From Pseudobutyrivibrio sp. 49 (lineage in GTDB: Bacteria > Bacillota > Clostridia > Lachnospirales > Lachnospiraceae), in assembly GCF_900100545.1 (NCBI RefSeq), contig NZ_FNDP01000002.1, positions 150,064-214,063 on the forward strand: DNA of 64,000 nucleotides, written 5' to 3'. A program made the translations under genes and the position numbers. The number at the start of each line of letters is the position of its first letter. Positions within the stretch are counted from its first letter, which is position 1. The notes beneath the pieces were generated by a model. That model ran no database searches, was not told the origin of the DNA, and saw only the letters and a list, made by a program, of their open reading frames with translations. This document shows, in pieces, positions 54,612 through 64,000 of the stretch.

Positions 54612-55976
54612 CTAGCGCATCAGCATGTAAACTGCTACACCTGGCACCATGATTGCCACCGCTGGACCCCAGCTGTTGATAAGCAATTTTACCAGTGAAT
54701 ACTTAAATCTGTGAGCAAGCTTTACCATAAGTAGTAGCGAGTAAAGGGCATAGGATAATCCTGTACCGATTGCTACCATGTTTATACTTCTATCTACAAA
54801 CAACACTAAAGCGCTTGAGAATACTGCGTTAAAAATACACAGTGCCACTGAATTTGCTATAAGTGATTTGTTCAGCTTCAATACCGAAAAGATATTTCCG
54901 TAAAGCATTGTTGTGGCATAGATGGCTACGCCGATAACAAGAATCTGTGTAGCTGCTGTTCCGTCAGTGTACATTGGCATGAAATAATGTACGAATACAG
55001 GCATTACATAGAAAACGAATAAGCAGGCTGCACCAGAAATAACAGATGTGATTCTGCTGAAGTACGCTGCCTTATCAAGCATTTCGTTTTCATCGTGATT
55101 TGCTCCGTAAAGGTGGCTAATCTTTATGTAAAATACCTGTGAAATAGTCTGTGGAATCAGAACCATTGTGGTAAATCCCATAAGTGGTACTGAATATACA
55201 CCCAAATCATCAGTAGATAAAAATCCTAAAATAACAAACTTATCTACTGACTGAACGATTGTCCAAATGAGGCTGTTAATGAGAAGTGGTAATCCTCCCA
55301 AAATCATGAGCTTCATATATGGCCAGTCAAAGCTTAGCTTGGCACCCTTGAATGCATCGTTTCTAAACATGATGATTCCAAGTGCTGCCGATGAAAGTGT
55401 CATGGCGTAAAGTCCATAATAGCCTGCCACGTTGATAGCTGCCACACCAATGATAAGTGCAAGCACTGTACGGATAAATCCGATAATGGCTGATTTATTG
55501 TAATGTCCGTTCATTCTCACTGTGGCATTTGACATATCGTCAAAGCTCTTTAAAAGAATGAGAACAGGACAAAGAGCATAACCAAAGGCATATCTGGCTC
55601 CATCAGTATCTGTACCAATACTGCCACGATAATGAATCAGCACCCAGCCCTCAAACACAACAAAAATGGCTGCATATATGATGAGCATAAAGGTCATGGC
55701 TGTATTTTTCAGCTTTCCAGCTTCTGTCATATCCTTGCGACCCAAGGCCTGTGGATAGTCTCTGTTGTAAGCATTGAGTACACCAAACTGAGCATAATTC
55801 ATATAGGTCATCGCCAGCAAACATGTCTGATAGATTCCCAGTAAATGGGAGCTCACCAGCGATTTATTGTAAACGCTGAAAATAAAAGACATTGCAGAAC
55901 AGGCAACGGTAGACATGGTCACCAATATAAAATCTGCACTTTTCAGCTTATTTAACAGTTTTGTAAACATCCTCAT
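54612..55976 (-). CDS. Wzx-type polysaccharide flippase
   Basis: A 454-residue membrane protein of the MOP superfamily (Wzx/RfbX type) with about 12-14 helices and almost no soluble parts. It should flip the undecaprenyl-linked repeat unit to the outer face. Supporting patterns are SAMSFIFSVYNKSLVSSHLLGIYQT at helix 1, LPLLINSLIWTIVQSVDKFVILGFLSTDDLGVYSV in the middle and TSVISGAACLFVFYVM later. It overlaps the GT4 gene upstream by 29 bases and is the last gene before the strong promoter at 54.6 kb. It probably serves the repeat unit started by the initiator at 58.2 kb. Confidence 0.86.
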   Translation of the reverse strand: MRMFTKLLNKLKSADFILVTMSTVACSAMSFIFSVYNKSLVSSHLLGIYQTCLLAMTYMNYAQFGVLNAYNRDYPQALGRKDMTEAGKLKNTAMTFMLIIYAAIFVVFEGWVLIHYRGSIGTDTDGARYAFGYALCPVLILLKSFDDMSNATVRMNGHYNKSAIIGFIRTVLALIIGVAAINVAGYYGLYAMTLSSAALGIIMFRNDAFKGAKLSFDWPYMKLMILGGLPLLINSLIWTIVQSVDKFVILGFLSTDDLGVYSVPLMGFTTMVLIPQTISQVFYIKISHLYGANHDENEMLDKAAYFSRITSVISGAACLFVFYVMPVFVHYFMPMYTDGTAATQILVIGVAIYATTMLYGNIFSVLKLNKSLIANSVALCIFNAVFSSALVLFVDRSINMVAIGTGLSYALYSLLLMVKLAHRFKYSLVKLLINSWGPAVAIMVPGVAVYMLMR

Positions 55977-57036
55977 AAATCTTAACTACTTCTTCCATGT
56001 ATGTGTCAAAGTTGTTCAAGGCTTTGGCACGTTTTCTGGCTCCGTCAGACTTCATGCGATATATCTCGCTGTTATCCAGGAGCTCTTCTATATTCGAAAC
56101 AAAAGCATCTTTATCAAGAGGCTTTTTGTCGTTTCCACAAATCTTACCGCAGCAATCATCAACTGTGACCATAAATCCACCCACCTTACTTGCAAGGACT
56201 GGACGACCAAAGGCCATAGCCTCCACAGCTGCCATTCCAAAGCCCTCGAACTTGGATGGAGCTACTAAAATTTTTGTCTGATTCATGTAAATGTATGGGT
56301 TATGCTGCATTCCCACCATTTTAATATTATCTAGCAAATTAAGCTTTGTAATAAGCTTCAGGCACTCGCTGCCCAAATCTCCACCACCCACAATAATCGC
56401 CTTGATATCAGGGTGTGTCTTACTTACTTCTTTAACGATTTTTATAAATTCCAGAGGGTTCTTGTCCTCTGTAAGATAACCTACGAAAAGCAGGTCTGAT
56501 TTGAAGCCTTCCAGCTTCTCCTTTGACATTTCTGTGGCTGCCACATAGCCTCTTTCAAAGACTGCTACAGCATTAAAAGGAACCCCAAGAACTGCAGTCC
56601 TGCCCTCCATATTGTCCTTAAACCATGCCTTTTCTTCCACTGCTTTGTTAGGAACGATAATCTTGGCAAAGCTCTTGCAGGCACTGCCGTATACAACTGC
56701 CCTAGGACCAATTCTCTCTACCCATTTTGGAAGTGAATAAAGATGGCTGATGATTGGAATCTCATCTGTAACCTTTGTACACATGAGACTCACATCATAT
56801 TCATAGGCATGGATGATATCTGGATGAAGCTCATCAATGACTTCCTTGATGGCCTTCTCATCAATCTTTTCCATGCCAATGTATTCAATATTGTTATCCA
56901 ATAGCTTTGTCTCTATTGAACCTGTTGCTGTGAGATACACACAGCGAATATCTTCAGGCATGGATTTCATGATGTTTATAGCAACATTCTCCATGCCAGA
57001 GTATTTGTTTGACTTAGATATGTGTAAGACTATCAT
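55948..57036 (-). CDS. GT4 family glycosyltransferase
   Basis: A 362-residue GT-B enzyme of family GT4. It starts IVLHISKSNKYSGMENVAINIMKSM, has DIIHAYEYDVSLM and FVGYLTEDKNPLEFI in the hinge region. The standard donor motif is complete: VAPSKFEGFGMAAVEAMAFGRPVLASKVGG, with the EX7E pair. Such enzymes extend the lipid-linked repeat unit in the cytoplasm. The gene overlaps both its neighbours by 23 and 29 bases, so all three are translated together. Confidence 0.88.
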   Translation of the reverse strand: MIVLHISKSNKYSGMENVAINIMKSMPEDIRCVYLTATGSIETKLLDNNIEYIGMEKIDEKAIKEVIDELHPDIIHAYEYDVSLMCTKVTDEIPIISHLYSLPKWVERIGPRAVVYGSACKSFAKIIVPNKAVEEKAWFKDNMEGRTAVLGVPFNAVAVFERGYVAATEMSKEKLEGFKSDLLFVGYLTEDKNPLEFIKIVKEVSKTHPDIKAIIVGGGDLGSECLKLITKLNLLDNIKMVGMQHNPYIYMNQTKILVAPSKFEGFGMAAVEAMAFGRPVLASKVGGFMVTVDDCCGKICGNDKKPLDKDAFVSNIEELLDNSEIYRMKSDGARKRAKALNNFDTYMEEVVKIYEDVYKTVK

Positions 57037-58234
57037 AAATCCCCCTCATGATCTCATTAACCTTCTCTTTATCAAACTCTTTCATTGTCTCGATGTTCAC
57101 AGCACCCATCTGCTTACGCTTGTCCTCGTTGTCTACGAGGGCTTTATTCAGTGCTGTCACTAAGGTTTTGGCATCCTTTGAATCGAAGAGATATCCACCT
57201 TCGCCATCCTGAATCAAATCAGTGTTGCCTCGGATTTTGCTGCAGACAACAGGCATGCCAACAGACATTGCCTCCATAAGGGCTACAGGAAGCCCCTCCT
57301 GATGAGATGGGAACACGTAGATATCGCTTGCTGCGAATACATCTGCCACATCTCTTCTAAAACCGAGTAATTGCACATAATCCTGCAACCCAAGATGCTT
57401 GATGCTCTCCTCTAATTCATGTTGAATCTTACCCCTACCTGCAATGAGATATTTCAGCTTGTATTTAGGCTGAACGCGCTCGTCACTGTCAGGTGTTAGA
57501 AGTGTGCCATTGTCCTTCATGATTTTCAGAGCTCTAAGAACCTCCCCATGGTTCTTTCTGTGAATAAGCTCTCCTACCGATAGAAGGACGATGGTATCGT
57601 CATCTATGCCAAGCTCCTTACGAACACGGCTTCTGCCATCCTCGCTTGCCACAAATTTGTGGGTGTCTACTCCTGCTCCAGGAATATAGGCCACCTGCTT
57701 GGCATGGAACTTTCTCGCGTTGTCATAATCTTCTTTGTTGATGGTTATCAACAGGTCTGTAAATTTTGAACAGTACTTTTCCACATTGTAGAACACCATC
57801 CAGTTCTTAAGTGGTGCTCCCTTGAAAAAGTGGAAGCCATGGGCTGCATAAATCACCTTTGTGCCATATAGCTTTCTAGCTTTTCTGCAGGCTAATCTAC
57901 AGATAACACCGCCTATTGGCGACTGAGTGTGGACTATCTCGTACTGATTAGTCTCCACCTCTGTCTTAATCTGATGATAGGCTTTGCTCAGCTCTGCAAT
58001 GTTAAAAATCTTTCGCAGACTGGCTGTCTCAATGACGCGACAACCTAAATCTTCAAGCTTTTTGCGGCGTTCCTTCATAGCCTCAGGGCTAAGGGCACTG
58101 TCGTCATCCTGCCAACAGCAGGCAACATCTACCGTATACCCCAGGTCCTGCAAAATCTTAATATTGTCGATATTAAATTGAGTCACCATGTACGCCGTAT
58201 GGGCGTGCATTAATGCTTTTTTACTTGTGGACAT
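57014..58234 (-). CDS. GT4 family glycosyltransferase (EpsD-like)
   Basis: A 406-residue GT4 enzyme of the EpsD/capsule group. It has ALMHAHTAYMVTQFNIDNIKILQDLGY, HTQSPIGGVICRLACRKAR, AAHGFHFFKGAP and IPGAGVDTHKF in the N-terminal lobe. The donor site reads VFPSHQEGLPVALMEAMSVGMPVVCSKIRGNTDLI with the EX7E pair. I start at ATG 58234, because the opening then fits the family. The frame is open nine codons further, which would overlap the initiator gene more deeply (41 instead of 14 bases). In EPS operons EpsD-like enzymes commonly follow the initiator, as here, so it may add the second sugar. Confidence 0.87.
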   Translation of the reverse strand: MSTSKKALMHAHTAYMVTQFNIDNIKILQDLGYTVDVACCWQDDDSALSPEAMKERRKKLEDLGCRVIETASLRKIFNIAELSKAYHQIKTEVETNQYEIVHTQSPIGGVICRLACRKARKLYGTKVIYAAHGFHFFKGAPLKNWMVFYNVEKYCSKFTDLLITINKEDYDNARKFHAKQVAYIPGAGVDTHKFVASEDGRSRVRKELGIDDDTIVLLSVGELIHRKNHGEVLRALKIMKDNGTLLTPDSDERVQPKYKLKYLIAGRGKIQHELEESIKHLGLQDYVQLLGFRRDVADVFAASDIYVFPSHQEGLPVALMEAMSVGMPVVCSKIRGNTDLIQDGEGGYLFDSKDAKTLVTALNKALVDNEDKRKQMGAVNIETMKEFDKEKVNEIMRGIYDSLTHI

Positions 58235-59606
58235 TTGCGTTAGTTTCTCCCTCAGCCACACCCTCTGTGGCTTCCTTTGTAAAAATAACTCTCAAAGTCA
58301 TAAGTATTAACTGAATATCTAAAAGTACACTACATTTCTCACAATAAATCATGTCAAGCTTCAGCTTGTCGTAGGAGGTGGTGTTGTACTTTCCGTAAAC
58401 CTGTGCATATCCTGTAAGACCAGCCTTTACATGAGTACGGAAGGCAAACTCAGGTACTTCCTTTACGTATTCAGCAATGATTTCTGGACGCTCTGGACGA
58501 GGTCCTACCACTGACATGTCACCCTTGAAGATATTGAAGAACTGTGGAAGCTCATCAATTCTAGTAGCACGGATGAAATGTCCGATTGGTGTGATTCTGT
58601 CATCATTTACGCTGGCAAGGCGAGCCTTTCCATCCTTCTCCGCATCCATAACCATGGAACGGAACTTCATAATCTTGTATTCCTTTCCACCAATGGTGCA
58701 GCGAGTCTGTTTATAAAGTGCTGGACCGCCATCATAATTGTGAATAAGTATAGCTGTAACAAGCATAATTGGTGATGTAAGAATGATTCCAATTCCTGAA
58801 ATCAAAATATCGCCTGCTCGCTTAATAGCTGCCGAAATTCCATCCATTCCAACATTCTTGCAAAGATAAAGTGGTGTATCGAAAAGATTTACCTCGTCTG
58901 AACCCTTAATAAGAATATCTGAAATCTTAGGTGTGAAATATACTCTCTTTCCTGTGGCAAAACATGCTTTGATGATATCGTTTCTAGTCTCTGCTGGAAC
59001 GTCATTAATCAAAACTGCATCGTAATTCTCAAGCTCTTTTGTGATCTTTTCAATTGGCTCTCTACAGCTGATTTCACCAGTGATGCTGTACTTATCAGCA
59101 CGCTGATTCATCTTCCAAACCAGATCATTTTCATATCCACCAAAGATATTAAGGATTGAAAATGGTGGAAAAATCATGCGGTAAAGCTTGGTGCTGAAGT
59201 AAGTAACAAAAAGCACTGCCACCGCATCAGCCACTGTAAGAACGATTATGTACCCAAGTGTAATCCACATCAGAGATTTGATTCTTGTCATCAAAATAAT
59301 GATGAAGAATTCCAATACATTTACAAGTCCCATGGCAATAGCCTGTGACATGGTAAGGATAGAAATACGACCTGTTCCAATGCCAAAGCCCTTGAAGGTA
59401 TTAATCATAAGTATGGTGATAACGCCATACAGCGCAATCATCAAATAATTTCCTTTGCCAAGGAATCTTGTATACGGATTCATAAGGTACTGTAATCTCA
59501 TGTACCACATAACGCCAAAGAGCGTGGCTAGTACTGCTACTAAAACCACGCTACTTGCAAAGCGAAAGAATTTTTTTTGTGTTTCAATATTATTTTCTTT
59601 GTTCAT
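58221..59606 (-). CDS. WcaJ-type initiating phosphoglycosyltransferase
   Basis: A 461-residue polyprenyl-phosphate sugar-phosphate transferase, paralogous to the one at 37.8-39.1 kb. It has four N-terminal helices, a middle Rossmann-like domain, then the bacterial sugar transferase domain from about residue 268. That domain has KRAGDILISGIGIILTSP, GPALYKQTRCTIGGKEYKIMKFRSM, the catalytic Asp-Glu in RATRIDELPQFFNI, and GDMSVVGPRPERPEI. It starts a repeat unit by moving sugar-1-phosphate to undecaprenyl phosphate. The two paralogues are similar over their full length but differ in the sugar-binding stretches, so the first sugars may differ. Confidence 0.92.
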   Translation of the reverse strand: MNKENNIETQKKFFRFASSVVLVAVLATLFGVMWYMRLQYLMNPYTRFLGKGNYLMIALYGVITILMINTFKGFGIGTGRISILTMSQAIAMGLVNVLEFFIIILMTRIKSLMWITLGYIIVLTVADAVAVLFVTYFSTKLYRMIFPPFSILNIFGGYENDLVWKMNQRADKYSITGEISCREPIEKITKELENYDAVLINDVPAETRNDIIKACFATGKRVYFTPKISDILIKGSDEVNLFDTPLYLCKNVGMDGISAAIKRAGDILISGIGIILTSPIMLVTAILIHNYDGGPALYKQTRCTIGGKEYKIMKFRSMVMDAEKDGKARLASVNDDRITPIGHFIRATRIDELPQFFNIFKGDMSVVGPRPERPEIIAEYVKEVPEFAFRTHVKAGLTGYAQVYGKYNTTSYDKLKLDMIYCEKCSVLLDIQLILMTLRVIFTKEATEGVAEGETNANVHK

Positions 59607-59625
59607 ATAATTTACTCTTTAGTTA

Positions 59626-62331
59626 TTAGAAAAATGATTTATTCATATCAACATTTCCCTTAATACCAGGAACAGAGCCTTTTGACGAGTACTGCCAGAT
59701 TGAATACTTACCGCCGTATGTACAAGATGTATTGTACTGAGCAATCCAGATATATGCTGAGCCGTTGATTCCGCCCGCATTCATTCTCTGGTTCATCCAG
59801 TTCTTACTGCAGTAAACACCTGCCTTGTATCCAGAAGACTGAACTGTAGCAATAAACGCATTTGCGATAGCAGTACGCTGTTCTGCTGACAATCCGCCGC
59901 CTCTTGCTGTATCTTCCATATCGATAAAGATTGGATATGCGCATCCGCCTGCACTGTTTGCCATGGCAACTGCCATTGATGCTTCCTGTACAGCTTCTGC
60001 CTCATTAACAGCACGTGAGAAGATATAAACACCTGTAGCAACGCCTGCTGCCTTGGCTCCCTTCATGTTCTTGTAGAAGTATGGGTCTTCGTGAAGCTGT
60101 CCATCAGTCTGTCCACGATATCCGCAACGGATAATCGCAAAGCTTACTGCTGACTTAGCCTGATTCCAATCAATATTTCCCTGATACTTAGAAACATCAA
60201 TACCTGTGCCCTTCACAAGAAGAGCTCCATCAGGTCCAAAGTTATACTTAACACCCTGGATTACCTGCTCGCCAGTAACCTTGTTTCCATTCTTATCAAA
60301 GTAGTAGCTTGCGCCACCAATTGACTGCCATCCGTAGTAAATATAGTTTGCAGCCTTGAAATAGTATGTCTTATCTGCTGCATAATCTGCTACTGTAGCT
60401 GGCTTTGTAAGAGCCTCATCAAGGAAAAGCTCATGACCTTCCTTATCCTTAAGTCTCTCTGTAGATGCTGTGCCATAACCTGAAACTGTATATGTAACAG
60501 AAAGCTTTTCTGCATCTGTTGCTGCTACCTTATCTGACCATGTTGGAACACCTGCAAGTGTATAATCACCATCTTTTGTGACTGTGAAGGTACCCTTGCC
60601 ATCCTTCATTGTTACAGCAGTGCCATTTACTGTTACTGAACCAACATTTGTTGTTGCTGTAATAGTAAACACACCATTTGAATAGCTCATATCAAGAGTA
60701 GCTTTTTCTTCTGTTGCTGTGTTAGCTGCGATTTTACGAACTCTTGCAGCTAAAGTTACAAATCTATTTGTAGTAAAAGAAACAGCTACCGGTCTTCTTG
60801 TGTTAATCGCACCTGTCTGATTCTCCGGTGTTGGAGTTGGATCAGATGTTTGTGATGGTGTAGCCTCTGGAGTTGGTGTTGCTGTTGGCTCCTTAGAAGG
60901 CTCTTTTGTAGGTTCCTTAGTTGGCTCCTTAGTTGGTTCCTTTGTAGGATCCGGTGTTGTTGTAGGTGATGGACTAGCTGTTGGGCTAGGTGTTGCTGTT
61001 GGACTAGGACTCACACTTGGTGTTGTGGTTGGGCTAGGAGAAGGTGCATTCTTCTTATACTTGAACTCAATACTCTTATCCTTGTCTGCCTTTACCTTTA
61101 ACTGCTTCTCAGAAGTAAGTGTATAACCATCAAATGTCTTAGCATCAAATGTTTTTTCTGTATTCTGTGGAACTGCTACTGTTTCTTTGCCAAGCTCCTT
61201 ATCATCTGCTTTATATATAACAGTGATATTGAAGTTCTTAACTTCCTGCTTGAGCTTGTGCACAACAGTAGTTCTGCCTTCACCCTTCTTTGTAGCCTTG
61301 CTTGAACCCTTAGTTGACTTAGGTGCTGCAATCTCAGAGCCCTTAATTCCCTTGGCTGAGCCACCATTTTCAACCTTGCTGGAAGCAACATACTCTACTG
61401 TATCCTGAAGGACTGCTTCAACAGGAGCTGCCTCTTTTGGCTGATTATCCTCGGCTGCCACATCCTTCTTAATCTGCTTTTTGATTTCCTTCTGAACCTT
61501 GAATTCAACCTTGTCCTTTACATTGACTGCAGTTGCAAAATCTGAAGGCTCATAAATCTCTTCGTTATCAAAATCGTACATGAGGCAAGCTACATAATCA
61601 CCTGGCTCCATGTCCTTCTCTGAGATTACACCATCCTCGTCATCATCTGTATAAACCTGACCATCGGCTTCCTTAACTGCCATGGCGTATGACTGGATAG
61701 CTGTCTCTTTATCAAGAATCAACTGGTAAAGTGGATCGTCCTTAATGTGACCCTTCTGAGTATCAACAACTTCACCATTTTCATCTGTTACTGTAATATC
61801 TACATTTCTTGACTGAAGTAATGCAAGAAGCTTCTCAGCATCAGGTTCTTTTGTCTCATCTGCAGCTTCTTCTGATGACTCTTCCGCATCTTCCTCTGTA
61901 GCCTCATCTTCTGCTTTTTTTCCAAAAGATGGTCCCGCAATTTCTGCAATATCTGAGTCAATCTTTGATATTTCATCAATATATGTCTTAAGTCCCTCTG
62001 ATGCATCTTTCTTTATAAGCTTAACCTGAAATGGTACTCCTGTAATTGCATTGTCCTCTGCATCTGAGAAATATATTGTCAAATCCTTTTCAAGAGATTC
62101 ACTGGTAAGTACAACACTCTTGAAGTTTGGAATATAGACATCTTCCGCGGCTGCCTCTTCCTCAACTTCTACTTCTTCAACTACCTCTTCTTCGATATCG
62201 TCATGCATGATAGCATAGATTCCTGCGCCGCCTGCACCAAGTGCAGATGCCCCCACCACTACAGCCAAAGCAATTCTTGCTGCTTTGCTGGTGGCAAAGA
62301 AAAATCGTATGCTCTCCAATATTCCTCTCAT
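59626..62331 (-). CDS. Membrane-anchored GH25 lysozyme-like wall protein
   Basis: A 901-residue extracellular protein. A signal-anchor helix (about 18-42) is followed by a very acidic stretch, a region of about 250 residues not recognised, and a MucBP-like segment ([19 protein letters not shown]). A Pro/Thr/Ser linker (about 428-510) with five PTKE-type repeats comes next, then a beta-rich domain, a cell-wall-binding repeat ([20 protein letters not shown]) and a C-terminal GH25 domain of about 195 residues. The GH25 catalytic acids are present ([13 protein letters not shown] and FIDMEDT). It would cut peptidoglycan glycan strands. ATG 62331 is chosen because GGGAG lies 9 bases before it; two upstream ATG codons are too close to that site. 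It stands between glf and the initiator gene. Confidence 0.87.
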   Translation of the reverse strand: MRGILESIRFFFATSKAARIALAVVVGASALGAGGAGIYAIMHDDIEEEVVEEVEVEEEAAAEDVYIPNFKSVVLTSESLEKDLTIYFSDAEDNAITGVPFQVKLIKKDASEGLKTYIDEISKIDSDIAEIAGPSFGKKAEDEATEEDAEESSEEAADETKEPDAEKLLALLQSRNVDITVTDENGEVVDTQKGHIKDDPLYQLILDKETAIQSYAMAVKEADGQVYTDDDEDGVISEKDMEPGDYVACLMYDFDNEEIYEPSDFATAVNVKDKVEFKVQKEIKKQIKKDVAAEDNQPKEAAPVEAVLQDTVEYVASSKVENGGSAKGIKGSEIAAPKSTKGSSKATKKGEGRTTVVHKLKQEVKNFNITVIYKADDKELGKETVAVPQNTEKTFDAKTFDGYTLTSEKQLKVKADKDKSIEFKYKKNAPSPSPTTTPSVSPSPTATPSPTASPSPTTTPDPTKEPTKEPTKEPTKEPSKEPTATPTPEATPSQTSDPTPTPENQTGAINTRRPVAVSFTTNRFVTLAARVRKIAANTATEEKATLDMSYSNGVFTITATTNVGSVTVNGTAVTMKDGKGTFTVTKDGDYTLAGVPTWSDKVAATDAEKLSVTYTVSGYGTASTERLKDKEGHELFLDEALTKPATVADYAADKTYYFKAANYIYYGWQSIGGASYYFDKNGNKVTGEQVIQGVKYNFGPDGALLVKGTGIDVSKYQGNIDWNQAKSAVSFAIIRCGYRGQTDGQLHEDPYFYKNMKGAKAAGVATGVYIFSRAVNEAEAVQEASMAVAMANSAGGCAYPIFIDMEDTARGGGLSAEQRTAIANAFIATVQSSGYKAGVYCSKNWMNQRMNAGGINGSAYIWIAQYNTSCTYGGKYSIWQYSSKGSVPGIKGNVDMNKSFF
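60885..60955 (-). repeat. 12-base tandem repeats coding PTKE units
   Basis: About five imperfect 12-base units coding Pro-Thr/Ser-Lys-Glu occur inside the linker of the GH25 protein, next to a Pro-Ser/Thr-rich run (to about 61048). Such repeats often change in number between strains by slippage, altering the length of the linker. Repeat copies vary at third codon positions, so they are not recent perfect copies. Confidence 0.75.
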
Positions 62332-62360
62332 ATTCATCATCTCCCAATAATTCTTCTAGT

Positions 62361-63509
62361 CTACTCCATGTTGTCTGAAATACACTGTAATGCTACTGCT
62401 ACAACCTTATCCATGTCGTAGTATTTATACTGACCAAGGCGTCCTCCGAAGATTACACTCTTCTCGCTTTTGGCACGATTTGCGTACTCCTCGTAAACTG
62501 CATTGTTCTTATCATTGTTAACTGGATAGTAAGGCTCCACACCTGGCTGCCATTCAGAAGAATATTCCTTTGAAATAATGGTAGTAGGCTGCTGTCCAAA
62601 CTCAAAATGCTTGTGCTCGATAATACGTGTGTAAGGCACATCTGCCGCTGTATAATTTACAACTGCATTTCCCTGATAGTTATCGCAATCAAGTTTCTCT
62701 GTCTCAAAACGAACAGAACGATACTCAAGCTCGCCGTAGCAGCTACCATAGTATTCATCAATCTGACCTGTGAATACAAGCTTGCCCCAGCTTACCTTTG
62801 TTCCATCGTTGAGCTCGCCCTCTGTTGACTCGGGCGCGTTCTCCACGCCACCAACCATATCGAAATAATCCTGGCTGAGAACAACATCTGCGCCCTCAAG
62901 CATCTTCTCCACAATCTGAGTGTAACCACCCATAGGGATTCCCTGGAATCTATCGTTGAAATAGTTGTTATTGTATGTAAATCTGAGTGGCAATCTCTTG
63001 ATGATAAAGGCTGGAAGCTCATCACATGGGCGTCCCCACTGCTTCTGTGTATAACCCTTAATAAGCTTCTCGTAAACATCTGTACCAACAAGTGAAAGCG
63101 CCTGCTCCTCAAGGTTCTTAGGCTCTGTGATATTGAGCTCCTTAATCTGCTCTGCAATCTTTGCCTTAGCCTCTGCTGGAGTCTTGATCCCCCACATCTT
63201 AGAGAAAGTATTCATGTTGAATGGGAGATTGTAAAGCTCATCTCCATAAACTGCAACTGGGGAATTAATATAATTATTGAACTCAGCGAACTGGTTCATA
63301 TAATCCCAAATCTTCTTGTCGCTGGTATGGAAAATATGTGCTCCATAAACGTGCACATTAATTCCATCCTCTTCTTTTGTGTAAATATTGCCGGCAATGT
63401 GGTCTCTACGGTCAATAACTAAAACGCTCTTACCACGCTTGAGAGCCTCATGGGCGAAAGTCGCACCAAAGAGGCCCGCGCCGACTATAAGATAGTCGTA
63501 ATTCTTCAT
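62361..63509 (-). CDS. glf: UDP-galactopyranose mutase
   Basis: A 382-residue flavoenzyme that interconverts UDP-galactopyranose and UDP-galactofuranose. The FAD-binding motif VGAGLFGATFAHEALKRGK, followed by VIDRRDHIAGNIYT, is at residues 8-45. Further family blocks are VHVYGAHIFHTSDKKIWDYMNQF, YTQKQWGRP, LPLRFTYNNNYFNDRFQGIPMGGYTQI, and GRLGQYKYYDMDKVV near the end. It shows that at least one polymer made here is likely to contain galactofuranose. It begins 2 bases after RmlB and ends 29 bases before the GH25 gene. Confidence 0.95.
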   Translation of the reverse strand: MKNYDYLIVGAGLFGATFAHEALKRGKSVLVIDRRDHIAGNIYTKEEDGINVHVYGAHIFHTSDKKIWDYMNQFAEFNNYINSPVAVYGDELYNLPFNMNTFSKMWGIKTPAEAKAKIAEQIKELNITEPKNLEEQALSLVGTDVYEKLIKGYTQKQWGRPCDELPAFIIKRLPLRFTYNNNYFNDRFQGIPMGGYTQIVEKMLEGADVVLSQDYFDMVGGVENAPESTEGELNDGTKVSWGKLVFTGQIDEYYGSCYGELEYRSVRFETEKLDCDNYQGNAVVNYTAADVPYTRIIEHKHFEFGQQPTTIISKEYSSEWQPGVEPYYPVNNDKNNAVYEEYANRAKSEKSVIFGGRLGQYKYYDMDKVVAVALQCISDNME

Positions 63510-63511
63510 TT

Positions 63512-64000
63512 TTATTTTCCTGAATACATATCGTTATAGTACTTCTGATAATCACCAGATGTTACATTCTTCATCCAGTCCTCGTGCTCGAAGAACCAAG
63601 CGATTGTCTTCTTGATGCCTTCCTCGAAGCATGTCTCTGGATACCAACCGATTTCAGCCTTAATCTTATCTGGAGCGATAGCATAGCGTCTGTCATGACC
63701 CTTTCTATCTGTTACATACTTAATAAGCTTCTCTGATACAAGCTCCTTACGTGGGTCTCCCTCTGGAAGCATCTCCTGAAGTGTATCAAGGATGATGTGA
63801 ATAATCTGAATGTTCTGCTTCTCGTTGTGACCACCGATGTTATATGTCTCAAAAAGCTTACCCTGCTCCTGAACCATATCGATTCCCTTAGCGTGATCCT
63901 CTACATATAACCAGTCACGTACGTTCTTTCCATCACCGTATACTGGAAGATCCTTGCCCTGAAGCGCATTGTTGATGATAAGTGGAATGAGCTTCTCTGG
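63512..64000 (-). CDS. rmlB: dTDP-glucose 4,6-dehydratase, C-terminal part
   Basis: The last 162 residues of RmlB; the gene continues beyond the right edge, and the frame is open to the last base. Visible are PEKLIPLIINNALQGKDLPVYGDGKNVRDWLYVEDHAKGI, then GGHNEKQNIQII, DRKGHDRRYAIAPDKI and the typical end GWYPETCFEEGIKKT.AWFF. The enzyme makes dTDP-4-keto-6-deoxyglucose, the precursor of dTDP-rhamnose and of the Fuc4N made by the WecE-like enzyme at 7.3 kb. The NAD site and catalytic residues lie outside the window. Confidence 0.93.
   Translation of the reverse strand, partial: PEKLIPLIINNALQGKDLPVYGDGKNVRDWLYVEDHAKGIDMVQEQGKLFETYNIGGHNEKQNIQIIHIILDTLQEMLPEGDPRKELVSEKLIKYVTDRKGHDRRYAIAPDKIKAEIGWYPETCFEEGIKKTIAWFFEHEDWMKNVTSGDYQKYYNDMYSGK

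Noticed and set aside
60885..61048. Short direct repeats as a possible CRISPR array
   Set aside because: The repeats are 12 bases long, in frame, without spacers, and code a Pro/Thr-rich linker.

Overview
The window is one long surface-polysaccharide (capsule/exopolysaccharide/cell-wall glycan) region from a low-to-moderate G+C Gram-positive anaerobe. The Pro/Thr-rich linkers, the GH25 wall protein, the WcaJ-type initiators and the many YfhO/GtrII-like membrane proteins suggest a Lachnospiraceae bacterium (Butyrivibrio/Pseudobutyrivibrio/Roseburia-like). That assignment is inference. No RNA gene, CRISPR array, insertion sequence or phage gene was seen. Genes are packed almost without gaps, mostly on the minus strand. 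Two isolated plus-strand genes (a GT4 at 1.7 kb and a MurJ-like flippase at 30.2 kb) divide the minus strand into leftward blocks. Both end in convergent bidirectional terminators.

Right part (54.6-64 kb, read right to left): the C-terminal half of RmlB (dTDP-glucose 4,6-dehydratase), UDP-galactopyranose mutase, a membrane-anchored GH25 lysozyme-like wall protein, a WcaJ-type initiating phosphoglycosyltransferase, two GT4 enzymes and a Wzx flippase. A strong sigma-A-like promoter follows at 54.57-54.60 kb. It starts a block that runs to the terminator at 31.7 kb.

Middle part (31.7-54.5 kb): a nonulosonic acid block (formyltransferase, PIG-L deacetylase, KpsS-like transferase, LegB-type dehydratase, PtmE-type CBS nucleotidyltransferase, NeuB/LegI-type synthase, NeuA/LegF-type CMP transferase) mixed with GT2/GT4 enzymes and a DUF2142 membrane protein. 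A DUF6077-like membrane protein follows. It appears split by a frameshift, and its second half carries a ComEC-like metallo-beta-lactamase domain. Then come an O-antigen polymerase-like protein, a polyprenyl-phosphate GT2, a second WcaJ-type initiator, more GTs, a broken acyltransferase gene, an SDR epimerase and two GT2-type enzymes.

Left part (2.9-30 kb): a 27-kb leftward block dominated by about ten large polytopic membrane proteins (GtrII, YfhO, PTPS-related, GT39, O-antigen-ligase-like, and several unnamed GT-C-like proteins, two of them long paralogues). Among them are three GT2 polyprenyl-phosphate glycosyltransferases, one fused to GtrA. A sugar-modification trio also lies here: a very WecE-like aminotransferase, a GNAT acetyltransferase and an ATP-grasp ligase, for a dTDP-Fuc4N-type sugar.

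Taken together, the region probably makes at least two polymers, since it has two initiating transferases, two flippase types and two polymerase-like proteins. These are then decorated outside the membrane by many GT-C enzymes fed by polyprenyl-phosphate sugars. The most unusual elements are the deacetylase/formyltransferase pair in an incomplete legionaminic-acid-like set, the GT-C/metallo-beta-lactamase combination, an internally duplicated O-antigen-ligase-like protein, and an acyltransferase with two separate lesions.
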